This document shows positions 56,357 to 64,000 of a stretch of DNA of 64,000 nt, piece by piece. Each line of letters opens with the position of its first letter. Within the stretch, counting starts at the first letter, position 1. Source of the stretch: Okapia johnstoni (Eukaryota > Chordata > Mammalia > Artiodactyla > Giraffidae); contig CM044316.1 of assembly GCA_024291935.2 (NCBI GenBank), forward strand, positions 7,680,501-7,744,500. The letters run 5' to 3'. A program made the position numbers and the translations under genes. Under the pieces are notes generated by a model, which saw only the letters and a program-made list of their open reading frames with translations, was not told where the DNA came from and made no database searches.

Positions 56357-57243
56357 TGTGCCTTATGAAGAGAGACCAGTCCTTAAATCAGAGGCATCTG
56401 TACTCATATGTTAAGATGACTTATAATACAGAGGTCAGAAGTTGGTCAATAGATGGAACTAAGTAAGGAAACTGATATAATTCACAGGATGGTTTTAAAC
56501 TAAATTCATAAAGTGCAAGGAACCACACGGAAGGAGGGATTCTCTATGTGCTGAAGGTTCAGCTGTAGCAGGGAGGCCTCCTTGTTCATCAGCATCCTTG
56601 ACACCCTCTCTAACCACTCCCCCTCTTGCTTATTCCTTCACCCCACTGGCTTCCTTGTTTGCACTTCAACATGTGGAACAAGCATCTCTGTCAGGTCCTT
56701 AGCAGTGGCATCTCCCTCTGCCGGGCACACATTTCTTCTGACATCACAAAGGCTTCTTCTCTCTCTTCAGGGATCTTCAAACACCACCTAGTTTGAAGCT
56801 CTTCCCTGAACACTCAGGACAAAATAACACCTCCTGCCACTCTCTCCTTTATACCTGATTTTGTTTTCTTCATAGCATGTGTGACATTCTGACGTACTTT
56901 ATCATATTTTATTTGAGTATCCTCATTCACCATCCTTGGACTGCGAGAGGTTTATTTTTCAGCACTATCTACTGGGTCAGCACTAAATATGTATTTCTCA
57001 AATAAATGAAGAAATACCTCATTAGAACTCTGGAATCTATGAGCTGTTTGCCAATGTGATGAGAATGGGACCAAAATCCTTTGTCAGAGAGGAAGTGGAG
57101 CATACTTTGGAAGAGAATTTTTCTATTAATAAGGTATTGAGATTAATTACTTGAGGGCTAAATAGAAACTGCAGTATTTCAGCTGTGTGAATTATGCCAG
57201 TTTGTGTGCAAACTATTCATGTTATTTTCCTTTCTCCTGGTAG
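56355..57243 (+). other. Inferred intron, last part, and splice acceptor
   Basis: It aligns with 44215-44680 (TTCACAGGATG.TTT..AACTAAATTCATAAAGTGCAAGGAAC) and beyond. A TTTTCCTTTCTCCTGGTAG acceptor ends at 57243, 13 bases before the ATG. No gene is seen. Confidence 0.5.
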
Positions 57244-57256
57244 GTACCTCCACCCC

Positions 57257-58204
57257 ATGGAACCAGGAAATAATACACGAATTTCAGAATTTCTTCTTCT
57301 GGGACTTTCAGAAGAACAAGAACTGCAGCCCCTCATCTTTGGGCTTTTCCTCTCCATGTACCTGGTCACTGTGGTTGGAAACCTGCTCATCATCCTGGCC
57401 GTCAGCTCAGACCCCCACCTCCACACCCCCATGTACTTCTTCCTCTCCAACCTGTCCTTTGTAGACATCTGTTTCACCTCCACCACCATCCCAAAGATGT
57501 TGTGGAACATCCAGAACAAGAGCAAAGGTATCACCTATGAAGGCTGCATCACCCAGATATATTTTTACATACTGTTTGCAGGATTAGATGACATTCTCCT
57601 GAGTGTGATGGCCTATGATCGGTATGTGGCCATTTGCCACCCCCTGCACTACATGGTCATCATGAGCCCTCGGCTCTGTGGACTGCTGGTTCTGATATCC
57701 TGGGTGCTGATTGCCTTGTATTCCTTGCTACACAGCTTAATGGTGTTGCAATTGTCCTTCTGTCCAGTTGTGCAAATTCCCCACTTTTTCTGTGAACTCA
57801 GTCAGGTGATACAACTTGCCAGTTCTGACAACTTTCTTAATAACATAGTGATGTATTTTGCAGCTGTCCTGATGGGTGGCAGTCCTTTTGCTGGTATCCT
57901 TTACTCATATTCTAAAATAATTTCCTGCATATGTAAAATCATATCAGCTCAGGGAAAGTATAAAGCATTTTCCACCTGTGTGTCCCACCTCTCCGTTGTC
58001 TTCCTATTTTATTTTACAGCCTTAGGAGTGTTCCTTAGCTCTGCTGTTACCCACACCTCACGTTCAAGTACAATTGCCTCAGTGATGTACACTGTGGTCA
58101 CACCCATGCTGAACCCTTTCATCTACAGTCTGAGAAACCGAGATATAAAAGAGGGTCTAAAGAGATTGTATTTGATGCCAAGTGTAAAAGACCAATTATA
58201 CTAG
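57257..58204 (+). CDS. Olfactory receptor, OR7A-like, intact (315 aa), loop-2 cysteine lost
   Basis: An odorant receptor with the MEPGNNT start (N5 site), GN at 41-42, [10 protein letters not shown] at 58-67, C97, [15 protein letters not shown] at 118-132 (a full DRY), C169, C179, SY at 217-218, KAFSTC at 236-241 and [12 protein letters not shown] at 283-294. Position 189, a cysteine in the three other intact copies and conserved in most ORs, is serine (AGT at 57821-57823 where the others have TGT). C169 probably loses its disulfide partner. The C-terminus is short (VKDQLY). Its nearest relative is the broken OR at 403-1143. The frame from 57194 is acceptor sequence; AATAAA lies at 58264-58269. 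Confidence 0.95.
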   Translation: MEPGNNTRISEFLLLGLSEEQELQPLIFGLFLSMYLVTVVGNLLIILAVSSDPHLHTPMYFFLSNLSFVDICFTSTTIPKMLWNIQNKSKGITYEGCITQIYFYILFAGLDDILLSVMAYDRYVAICHPLHYMVIMSPRLCGLLVLISWVLIALYSLLHSLMVLQLSFCPVVQIPHFFCELSQVIQLASSDNFLNNIVMYFAAVLMGGSPFAGILYSYSKIISCICKIISAQGKYKAFSTCVSHLSVVFLFYFTALGVFLSSAVTHTSRSSTIASVMYTVVTPMLNPFIYSLRNRDIKEGLKRLYLMPSVKDQLY

Positions 58205-58535
58205 TGCTCTGGATTGCATAACTCAAAATATCAAAACCAGAAATTGTTCTTTGATCATTGTGAAATAAAATTTGCTCCTTGCACTTATTTCCTGGTATTT
58301 CCATTTTTCTTTCCTTCTTTGAATTCAGTATCTTTATAGAATTTTAGGAACTCTCCATTTAAGTTTTATTCTCAGTCTTATATATAGACAGTTGTTATTT
58401 TTTCCTATCCACCATTTTCCTACCTTTGGATCAAAAATGTTTGGAAATTCCATTTCTTTGATGGAGTACCATAGAATTATGAATAATTTATTAGGAGTAA
58501 TGTCTTTTCATTAGAGCATTTAGTCTGTTGTTTTT
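58205..58535 (+). other. 3' flank of the OR at 57257
   Basis: It aligns with 1144-1470. The shared AATAAAATTTGCTCC carries a candidate poly(A) signal at 58264. Confidence 0.55.
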
Positions 58536-59225
58536 CAGTTACCCAGTTGTGCCCACCTCTTTGTGACTCCGCAGATTGCAGCCTGGCAGCCCTGTCTGCC
58601 CCTCACCATCTCCCAGAGTTTGCCAAAGTTCATGTTCATTGCACTGGTGATGCCATCCAGCCATCTCAGCCTCTGATGTCCTCTTCCTCTTCTATCCTCA
58701 ATCTTTCCCAGCATCAGGGACTTTTCCAATGAATCATCTGTTTGCATCAGGTGACCAAAATACTGGAACTTCAGCTTCAGCATCAGTCCTTTCAGTGAAT
58801 ATTCAGGGTTGATCTCCCTTAAGACTGACTGGTTTGATCTCCTGGCTATCCAAGGGACTATCAGGAGTCTTCCCAAGCAGTATAGTTCAAAGGCGTCAAG
58901 TATTCCACAATCTGCCTGCTCTACGGCCCAGCTCTCACAACCGCACGTGACCACAGGGAAGACGTAGCCTTGACTATACAGACCTTTGTTGGCAGAGTAA
59001 TGTCTCTGCTTTTCAACACGCCGTCTAGGTTTGTCATCGGTTTCCTGCCAAGAAGCAATCATCTTCTGATTCCATGGCTGCAGTCACCGTCCACGATGAT
59101 TTTGGAGCCCAAGAAGAGGAAATCTATTACTGCTTCCAGCTTTTCCCCTTCTATTTGCAATGCAGTAATGGGGCCAGATGCTATGATCTTAGTTGTTTTA
59201 ATATTTAGTCTTAAATCGGCTCTTT
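58536..59225 (-). mobile_element. BovB LINE 3' part, diverged
   Basis: Reverse-strand frame 58535-59062 shows the BovB C-terminal region (VVTCGCESWAVEQAD, RRSNQSVLREINPEYSL, RWLDGITSAMN) with many substitutions and no AACTG tail. It is more decayed than the other copies. Confidence 0.92.
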
Positions 59226-59356
59226 GCTGCTGGTGCTGCTGCTAAGTCGCTTCAGTCGTGTCCGACTCTTAGCGACTCTGCAGCCTACCAGGCTCCTCCG
59301 TCCATGGGATTTTCCAGGCAAGAGTACTGGAGTGGGGTGCCATTGCCTTCTCTGAG
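59226..59356 (-). mobile_element. BOVA2 SINE monomer inserted at the BovB edge
   Basis: CTGCTGGTGCTGCTGCTAAG start, a single BovA body and a GCCATTGCCTTCTC end. TCGGCTCTTT flanks it at 59216-59225 and 59357-59366. Confidence 0.9.
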
Positions 59357-59463
59357 TCGGCTCTTTAGGAGATCGTTTTATCTACTGGCAGTCAAAGAGG
59401 TTTTAGGCAAGTGTTACTTATTGCCAATTTGTTAACTTGTTTTCTGTTTGTTGGTGTCGTTCT

Positions 59464-59745
59464 TTCGGAAAAGGCAATGGCGACCCACTCCAGTACTCTT
59501 GCCTGGAAAATCCCATGGATGGAGGAGCCTGGTAGGCTGCAGTCCATGGGGTTGCTAAGAGTCGGACACGACTGAGCGACTTCACTTTCACTTTTCACTT
59601 TCATGCATTGGAGAAGGAAATGGCAACCCACTCCAGTGTTCTTGCCTGGAGAATCCCAGGGATGGCGGAGCCTGGTGGGCGGCCGTCTATAGGGTCGCAC
59701 AGAGTCGGACACGACTGAAGCGACTTAGCAGCAGCAGCTGCAGCA
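59464..59745 (+). mobile_element. BOVA2 SINE (dimer)
   Basis: AAAAGGCAATGGCGACCCACT start, two BovA bodies joined by TTTCATGCATTGG, and an AGCAGCAGC tail. It lies opposite in direction to the monomer 110 bases to the left. Confidence 0.93.
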
Positions 59746-59829
59746 GCTTATAATAAGCAAATAATATATGATGGAGAAAAGATACTCTTTACAATAAAAA
59801 TGTTTCCCTATTCTCCATATTATTGCCAA

Positions 59830-60600
59830 CACCTATTTCCTGCCTTTTTGATAATGCCATTGTAGCATTCATGGGAAAATTCTCATTGTGGTTTTGATTT
59901 TCATTTCCTTAATAATTACAGTAAGTGCCCTACATATGAACCTTCAAGTTGCTAACTTTTAAGATGTGACATGTGTTCACATATCCAGTCATGTAAGTTA
60001 GTTCATGCGTCTGGCATTATCTGTAGAAGTTAGGTACCTATGCTAACTTTGTTGGACTTATGAACAAATAGGACTTACGAACACACTCTTGGAACAGAAG
60101 TCATTTGTAAGTAGGGAATTTAGTATCTAATGTTAAATATTTCTTTCTGTGTCAGTTGGTCATCTGTGTGTCTTCTTGAGAGCTTCCCTGGTAGCTAAGC
60201 TGGTAAAGAATCCACCTGCAATGCAGGAGACCCTGGGTTGATCCCTGGGTCAGGAAGATCCTATGGAGAAGGGATAGGCTACTTACTCCAGTATTCTTGA
60301 AACAAAAATCTATTAAGATTCTCTGCTCATTTGAAAATCTAGTTCTTTTGTTGTTGTTGTTATGTGAGTTATTTGTATATTTTGACATCAACTGCTTATC
60401 AGATATATCCCTTGTAAATATCTTCTTCCATTTGGTAGGTAGTCTTTTCATTTTGTTAACGATTTCCTTTTCTCTACAATGTTTTCTTAGTATGATATAG
60501 TATCATTATTTATTCTTGGTTTTGTTTCCTTGCCTGGGGAGATATATATCTAGAAAAGATGTTACTAAAACCAATGTCACAAAGCTTACTAGCTTTGTCT
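59830..60600 (-). mobile_element. Old L1 ORF2 fragment, degraded
   Basis: Pieces at 59870-59930 (CTCATTGTGGTTTTGATTTTC) and 60300-60590 (GTTATTTGTATATTTTGACATC, TTTGGTAGGTAGTCTTTTCAT) match the reversed ORF2 C-terminal region seen at 11200 and 12000. The stretch 59935-60130 between them is unrecognised. A SINE head interrupts it at 60181. Confidence 0.6.
60181..60300 (+). mobile_element. Bov-tA SINE, 5' half only
   Basis: GCTTCCCTGGTAGCTAAGCTGG head to ACTCCAGTATTCTTG, where it stops. The BovA 3' half is missing. Confidence 0.88.
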
Positions 60601-61494
60601 TCTTTTAGGTGTCTTACGGATTCAGTCCCAGAGCTTACTGGCTGTGTTTCCTTTTGGTGTTTTATAAATTCAACCCTAAGGAAGGTAGAAGCAGCAGGAG
60701 AGGTGGCACCAACTCTGGCATACCAGCACTGGGTGCCTGCAGCATAGGGGGGAGCAGAGGTGGAGTGGAACATGGGACCCCATCCCCTCAGCTACCTAGG
60801 TGTCCATGACCCCGCCAACCTCCATATCTGCTGTGTTAGAGCTGGCAAAGCTTACCACACTGGACATGCCACAGCACCCCTACCACCCCAGTGCCACCGC
60901 CTATCACCACCCTACCCATATGGCATCAGAGCCTGTGACTCAGGAGATCTCAGAGGAGCTACAAGAAAATCATCACAAACATATCAGAAAACTATCCACC
61001 CAGCGTACCAAGCAGCACACCAGAAGCACTGAAAATAGCAAGGTACCATACCCCAGAGGCACAAAAGCAATAGCTGGTGCACAGGGTAATTCCTCTGACA
61101 GAGGTTATGGAGGGTCTAAAGTGCAGATTCATAATCAGAGGCAGCTCAGGTAGAATTGAAAAAAAAAAAAAAAAAACAAACCTATATCATGTTGCCACCT
61201 ACTGGACAAAGATAGAAAAACATGAAAGTTCTAATCTCAGCCTGCTGAACCCCCAGAATGTTAGAACTCAAAGTAACATTAAGTGTATTTAAACATTTTT
61301 AATATCACACACATCAATTACATTTAAAGATTCAAACAGATTATCATATACATGTGTTCAGGTAGAGTTTCCAAGAGAACATAAGTTTGAATGAATCATT
61401 CAATATAAAAGACGTGGGTGATACAAAAAAAGAATGTTTAAATACACTTAATGTTACTTTGCAAAAGATTTCATTTTCATGTTGTCCATCTATT
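60601..61494 (+). other. Unrecognised segment with a 117-codon open frame
   Basis: From 60670 to 61155 the DNA is richer in G+C than its surroundings and keeps two overlapping frames open (60760-61032 and 60800-61153). The longer one gives a proline-, histidine- and serine-rich, basic product without a domain that can be named. A poly(A) run at 61159-61177 follows directly, which fits a retroposed copy of an mRNA or an L1 5' part. No function is proposed. Confidence 0.3.
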
Positions 61495-62695
61495 TCTTGA
61501 AATTCCAGATGTTCAAGCTGGATTTAGAAAAGGCAGAGGAACCAGAGATCAAATTGCCAACATCCATTGGATCATTGAGAATGCAAGAGAGTTCCAGAAA
61601 AACCATCTGCTTCTGCTTTATTGACTATGCCAAAGCCTTTGAGTGTGTGGTTCACAATAAACTGTGGAAAATTCTGAAAGAGATGGGAATACCAGACCAC
61701 CTGACCTGCCTCTTGAGAAATCTGTATGCAGGTCAGGAAGCAACAGTTAAAACTAGACATGGAACAACAGACTGGTCCAAACAGGGAAAGGAGTGTGTCA
61801 AGGCTGTATATTGTCACGCTGCTTATTTAACTTATATGCAGAGTACATCATGAGAAACACTGGGCTGGATGAAGCACAAGCTGGAATCAAGATTACCAAG
61901 AAAAATATCAATAACCTCAGATATGCAGATGACACTACCCTTATGGCAGAAAGCAAAAATTCAAGAGCCTCTTGATGAAAGTGAAAGAGGAGAGTGAAAA
62001 AGTTGGATTAAAACTCAACATCCAGAAAACTAAGATCATGACATCTGGTCCTATCAATTCATGGAAAATAGATGGGGAAGAGTGGAAATAGTGACAGACT
62101 TTATTTAGGGGGGCTTCAAAATCACTGCAGATGGTGACAGCAGCCATGAAATTAAAAGACGATTGCTCATTGGAAGAAAAGTTATGACCAACCTAGACAG
62201 CGTATTAGAAAGCAGAGACATTACTTTGCCAACAAAGGTCCATCTATTCAAAGCTGTGGTTTTTCCAGTGGTCATGTATGGATGTGAGATTTGGCCTATA
62301 AAGAAAGCTGAGCACCAAAGAATTGATGCTTTTGAACTGTGGTTTGGAGAAGACACTTGAGAGTCCCTTGGACTGCAAGGAGATCCAGCCAGTCCATCCT
62401 CAAGGAAATCAGTCCTGAAATATTCACTGGAAGGACTGATGCTGAAGCTGAAACTCCAATACTTTGGCCACCTGATGCAAAGAACTGACTTATTCGAAAA
62501 GACTCTGATGCTGGGAAAGATTGAAGGTGGAAGGAGAAGGGGACGACAGAGGATGAGTTGGTTGGATGGCATCACTGACTCAAAGGACAGGAGTTTGAGT
62601 AAACTCTGGGAGTTGGTGATGGACAGGGAAGCGTGGCGTGCTGCAATCCATGGAGTTGCAAAGAGTCGGACATGACTGAGCGACTGAACTGAACT
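61495..62695 (+). mobile_element. BovB LINE, 5'-truncated
   Basis: It starts at TTCCAGATGTTCAAGCTGG and carries the reverse transcriptase (GFRKGRGTRDQIANIHWII, HLTCLLRNLYAGQEATV, then NNLRYADDTTLMAES in another frame) and the C-terminal region (62163-62675). It ends in CGACTGAACTGAACT. Several frameshifts are present. Confidence 0.95.
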
Positions 62696-62705
62696 TGATG
62701 CCTCA

Positions 62706-62915
62706 GGGGGCTACCCAGCTGATGCTGGTGGTAAAGAACCCCTGCCTGCCAATGCAGGAGACTTAAAATACGAAGTCTGATCCCTGGGTCAGGAAGATCC
62801 CCTGGAGGAGGCATGGCAACTCACTCCAGTATTCTTGCCTGGAGAATCGCATGGACAGAGGATCCTGGCAGGCTACAGTCAAAAAGGTCACAAAGAGATA
62901 TGACTGAGCAAAGCA
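62706..62915 (+). mobile_element. Bov-tA SINE
   Basis: GGGGCTACCCAGCTGATGCTGG head, AGTCTGATCCCTGGG B-box region, BovA body and ATGACTGAGCAAAGCATGG end. Confidence 0.9.
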
Positions 62916-63383
62916 TGGACTCACATGATAGGTATTGTGGAAACAACTGAATAAGGAATAGAATCCTAAAGAGGCAAATAGAATACAGTGACAACTAGCA
63001 GGATACAGTGTATATCAAAGTCCAAAATATCAGAAAGAGCAGCTAAGGTGGTGATACAAATGAATGATGTACACAAACATGAAATCAGTGGTCTGAATTT
63101 TTCCTTGTTATAAACACACAGATAGCTGTGAATGTCTTCAGTAGTTTTCCCTGCATAGGAGCAGTACAGCTCATGACTATTCTTTATTAAAATAACTCTT
63201 GGATAAGAGGGAAATCACTAAGCTTAATCAAATGAGTTATATAAATTGTATGAAAGAGGTGAGACCAAATAAATGGAAATTTCAATAATTAAAGGAAGGA
63301 GCAACTTCTGCTTCCACAATCTGATCTCAAAAATTGCAATTTCTGCCTGTGAGGTTTTAAATCTTTCAGTCATGCTCTGTTCT
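62916..63383 (-). other. 3' flank of the reverse-strand OR pseudogene
   Basis: Read on the minus strand, 63383-63290 aligns with the flanks after the ORs at 8297 and 35328 (CCTCA.AG.CAGAAATTG and GATCAGATTGTGG). No gene is seen further left. Confidence 0.5.
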
Positions 63384-63800
63384 TCAGCTTAGAACAACTG
63401 GTGTTTTAATAGTTGTCCTCCCAAAGAATGCTTTCAGAGCAGTCTTTATGTCCTTGTTCCTCAGACTGTAGATGAAGGGGTTCAGCATGGGTGTGACCAG
63501 AGTGTACATCACTGAGGCCGCTGCACTTGAGTGTGAGCTTTGGGTAGCAGCAGAGCTAAGGTACACTCCTAAGCACGTACAATAAAATAAAGAGACAACT
63601 GAGAGGTGAGATGCACAGGTGGAGAATGCTTTATACTTCCCCTGAGCATCATAGGAGAAGTCATTACAAACAGTGCATATCTGGGTGATGCAACCTTCAT
63701 AAACTCCACAGCATCTTTGGGATGGTCGTGGAGGTGAAACAGATGTCTACAAATGACAGTAGAGAGGAAGGATGGGGGTAGGTGGGGGCGTCTGCAGTAT
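63384..63800 (-). pseudogene. OR7A-like pseudogene, reverse strand, internal deletion
   Basis: Reading the minus strand from about 63800: a decayed HTPMYFF region, then SFVDICF.ST.IPKMLW, then a jump across TM3 to TM5 (only a GCITQ-like remnant and SYD/A remain), then [23 protein letters not shown] in a shifted frame, then the open C-terminal piece (63566-63384) with [35 protein letters not shown] and an end at VVLS. The first 60 codons or so and the DRY region are missing. It is the only OR in the window on the minus strand. Confidence 0.88.
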
Positions 63801-64000
63801 ATTATTTGCTTAACTAAGTTCTGCTTTGTTTATGGATCTGCTCCCCTTTAGGGAATTTCTGTGTCATCTGGAATGGATAAGGTTGTCCCACTTGCTGCTT
63901 TTTCCCTGGGATGTCATCTATTCCACATAAATACTTTCATTCATTTGGGGATTATAAACAATGATGGTCATGTTCCAGGTGATGTCTTGGCAATGAGTAT
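63801..64000. other. Nothing recognised to the window edge
   Basis: No open frame, repeat or OR similarity is seen in these 200 bases. Confidence 0.4.

Noticed and set aside
1..64000. CRISPR-like regularly spaced repeats
   Set aside because: The repeated blocks are dispersed SINEs in both orientations with irregular spacing and no spacer structure.

Overview
This window is nuclear DNA of a bovid ruminant (cattle, buffalo, sheep or goat type; the species cannot be fixed by eye). The evidence is the repeat content: BovB LINEs ending in short AACTG-type repeats, tRNA-Glu-headed Bov-tA SINEs, BOVA2 SINEs with AGC-rich tails, ruminant L1 elements and one CHR-type SINE. There is no bacterial or phage content, no CRISPR array and no rRNA or functional tRNA gene.

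The window is a piece of a tandem class II olfactory receptor (OR) cluster, subfamily OR7A-like. In order it holds a broken OR (403-1143, +), an intact OR (8297-9259, +), an intact OR (35328-36296, +), an intact OR (45164-46132, +), a broken OR split by two LINE insertions (49920-52440, +), an intact OR (57257-58204, +) and a broken, internally deleted OR on the opposite strand (63384-63800, -). Every intact coding exon is preceded by a pyrimidine-rich splice acceptor 12 to 21 bases before the conserved start, so the longer open frames running upstream are intron plus acceptor and not protein.

Much of the non-repeat DNA aligns with itself. Diverged copies of a duplication unit can be followed through the window: MER20-like DNA transposon, leader region with candidate promoter, 5' untranslated exon ending in CAG|GTGAGT, intron with a GT microsatellite, OR coding exon, 3' flank. 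Leader modules are seen at about 2700-3650 (decayed), 5900-6627, 15380-16048, 31920-32345, 38830-39420 (lacks the exon) and 54320-55020 (weak donor). Two leaders have no OR exon of their own in the expected place (2700-3650 and 15380-16048), and the intact OR at 45164 has no recognisable leader exon.

The rest is layered retrotransposons. The largest is an essentially full-length 8.1 kb L1 (minus strand, 22606-30711) with a GC-rich 5' UTR carrying two tandem 163-base repeats. It sits inside a BovB element with a target site duplication at both ends. A second nested stack (10355-13814) is a 5'-truncated L1 holding both a BovB copy and another L1 3' end, each with its own target site duplication. 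The paralogous flank near 46715-46740 shows the same site without the insertion. No previously undescribed enzymatic system was found; the interest lies in gene-family evolution, leader-exon loss and nested insertion history.
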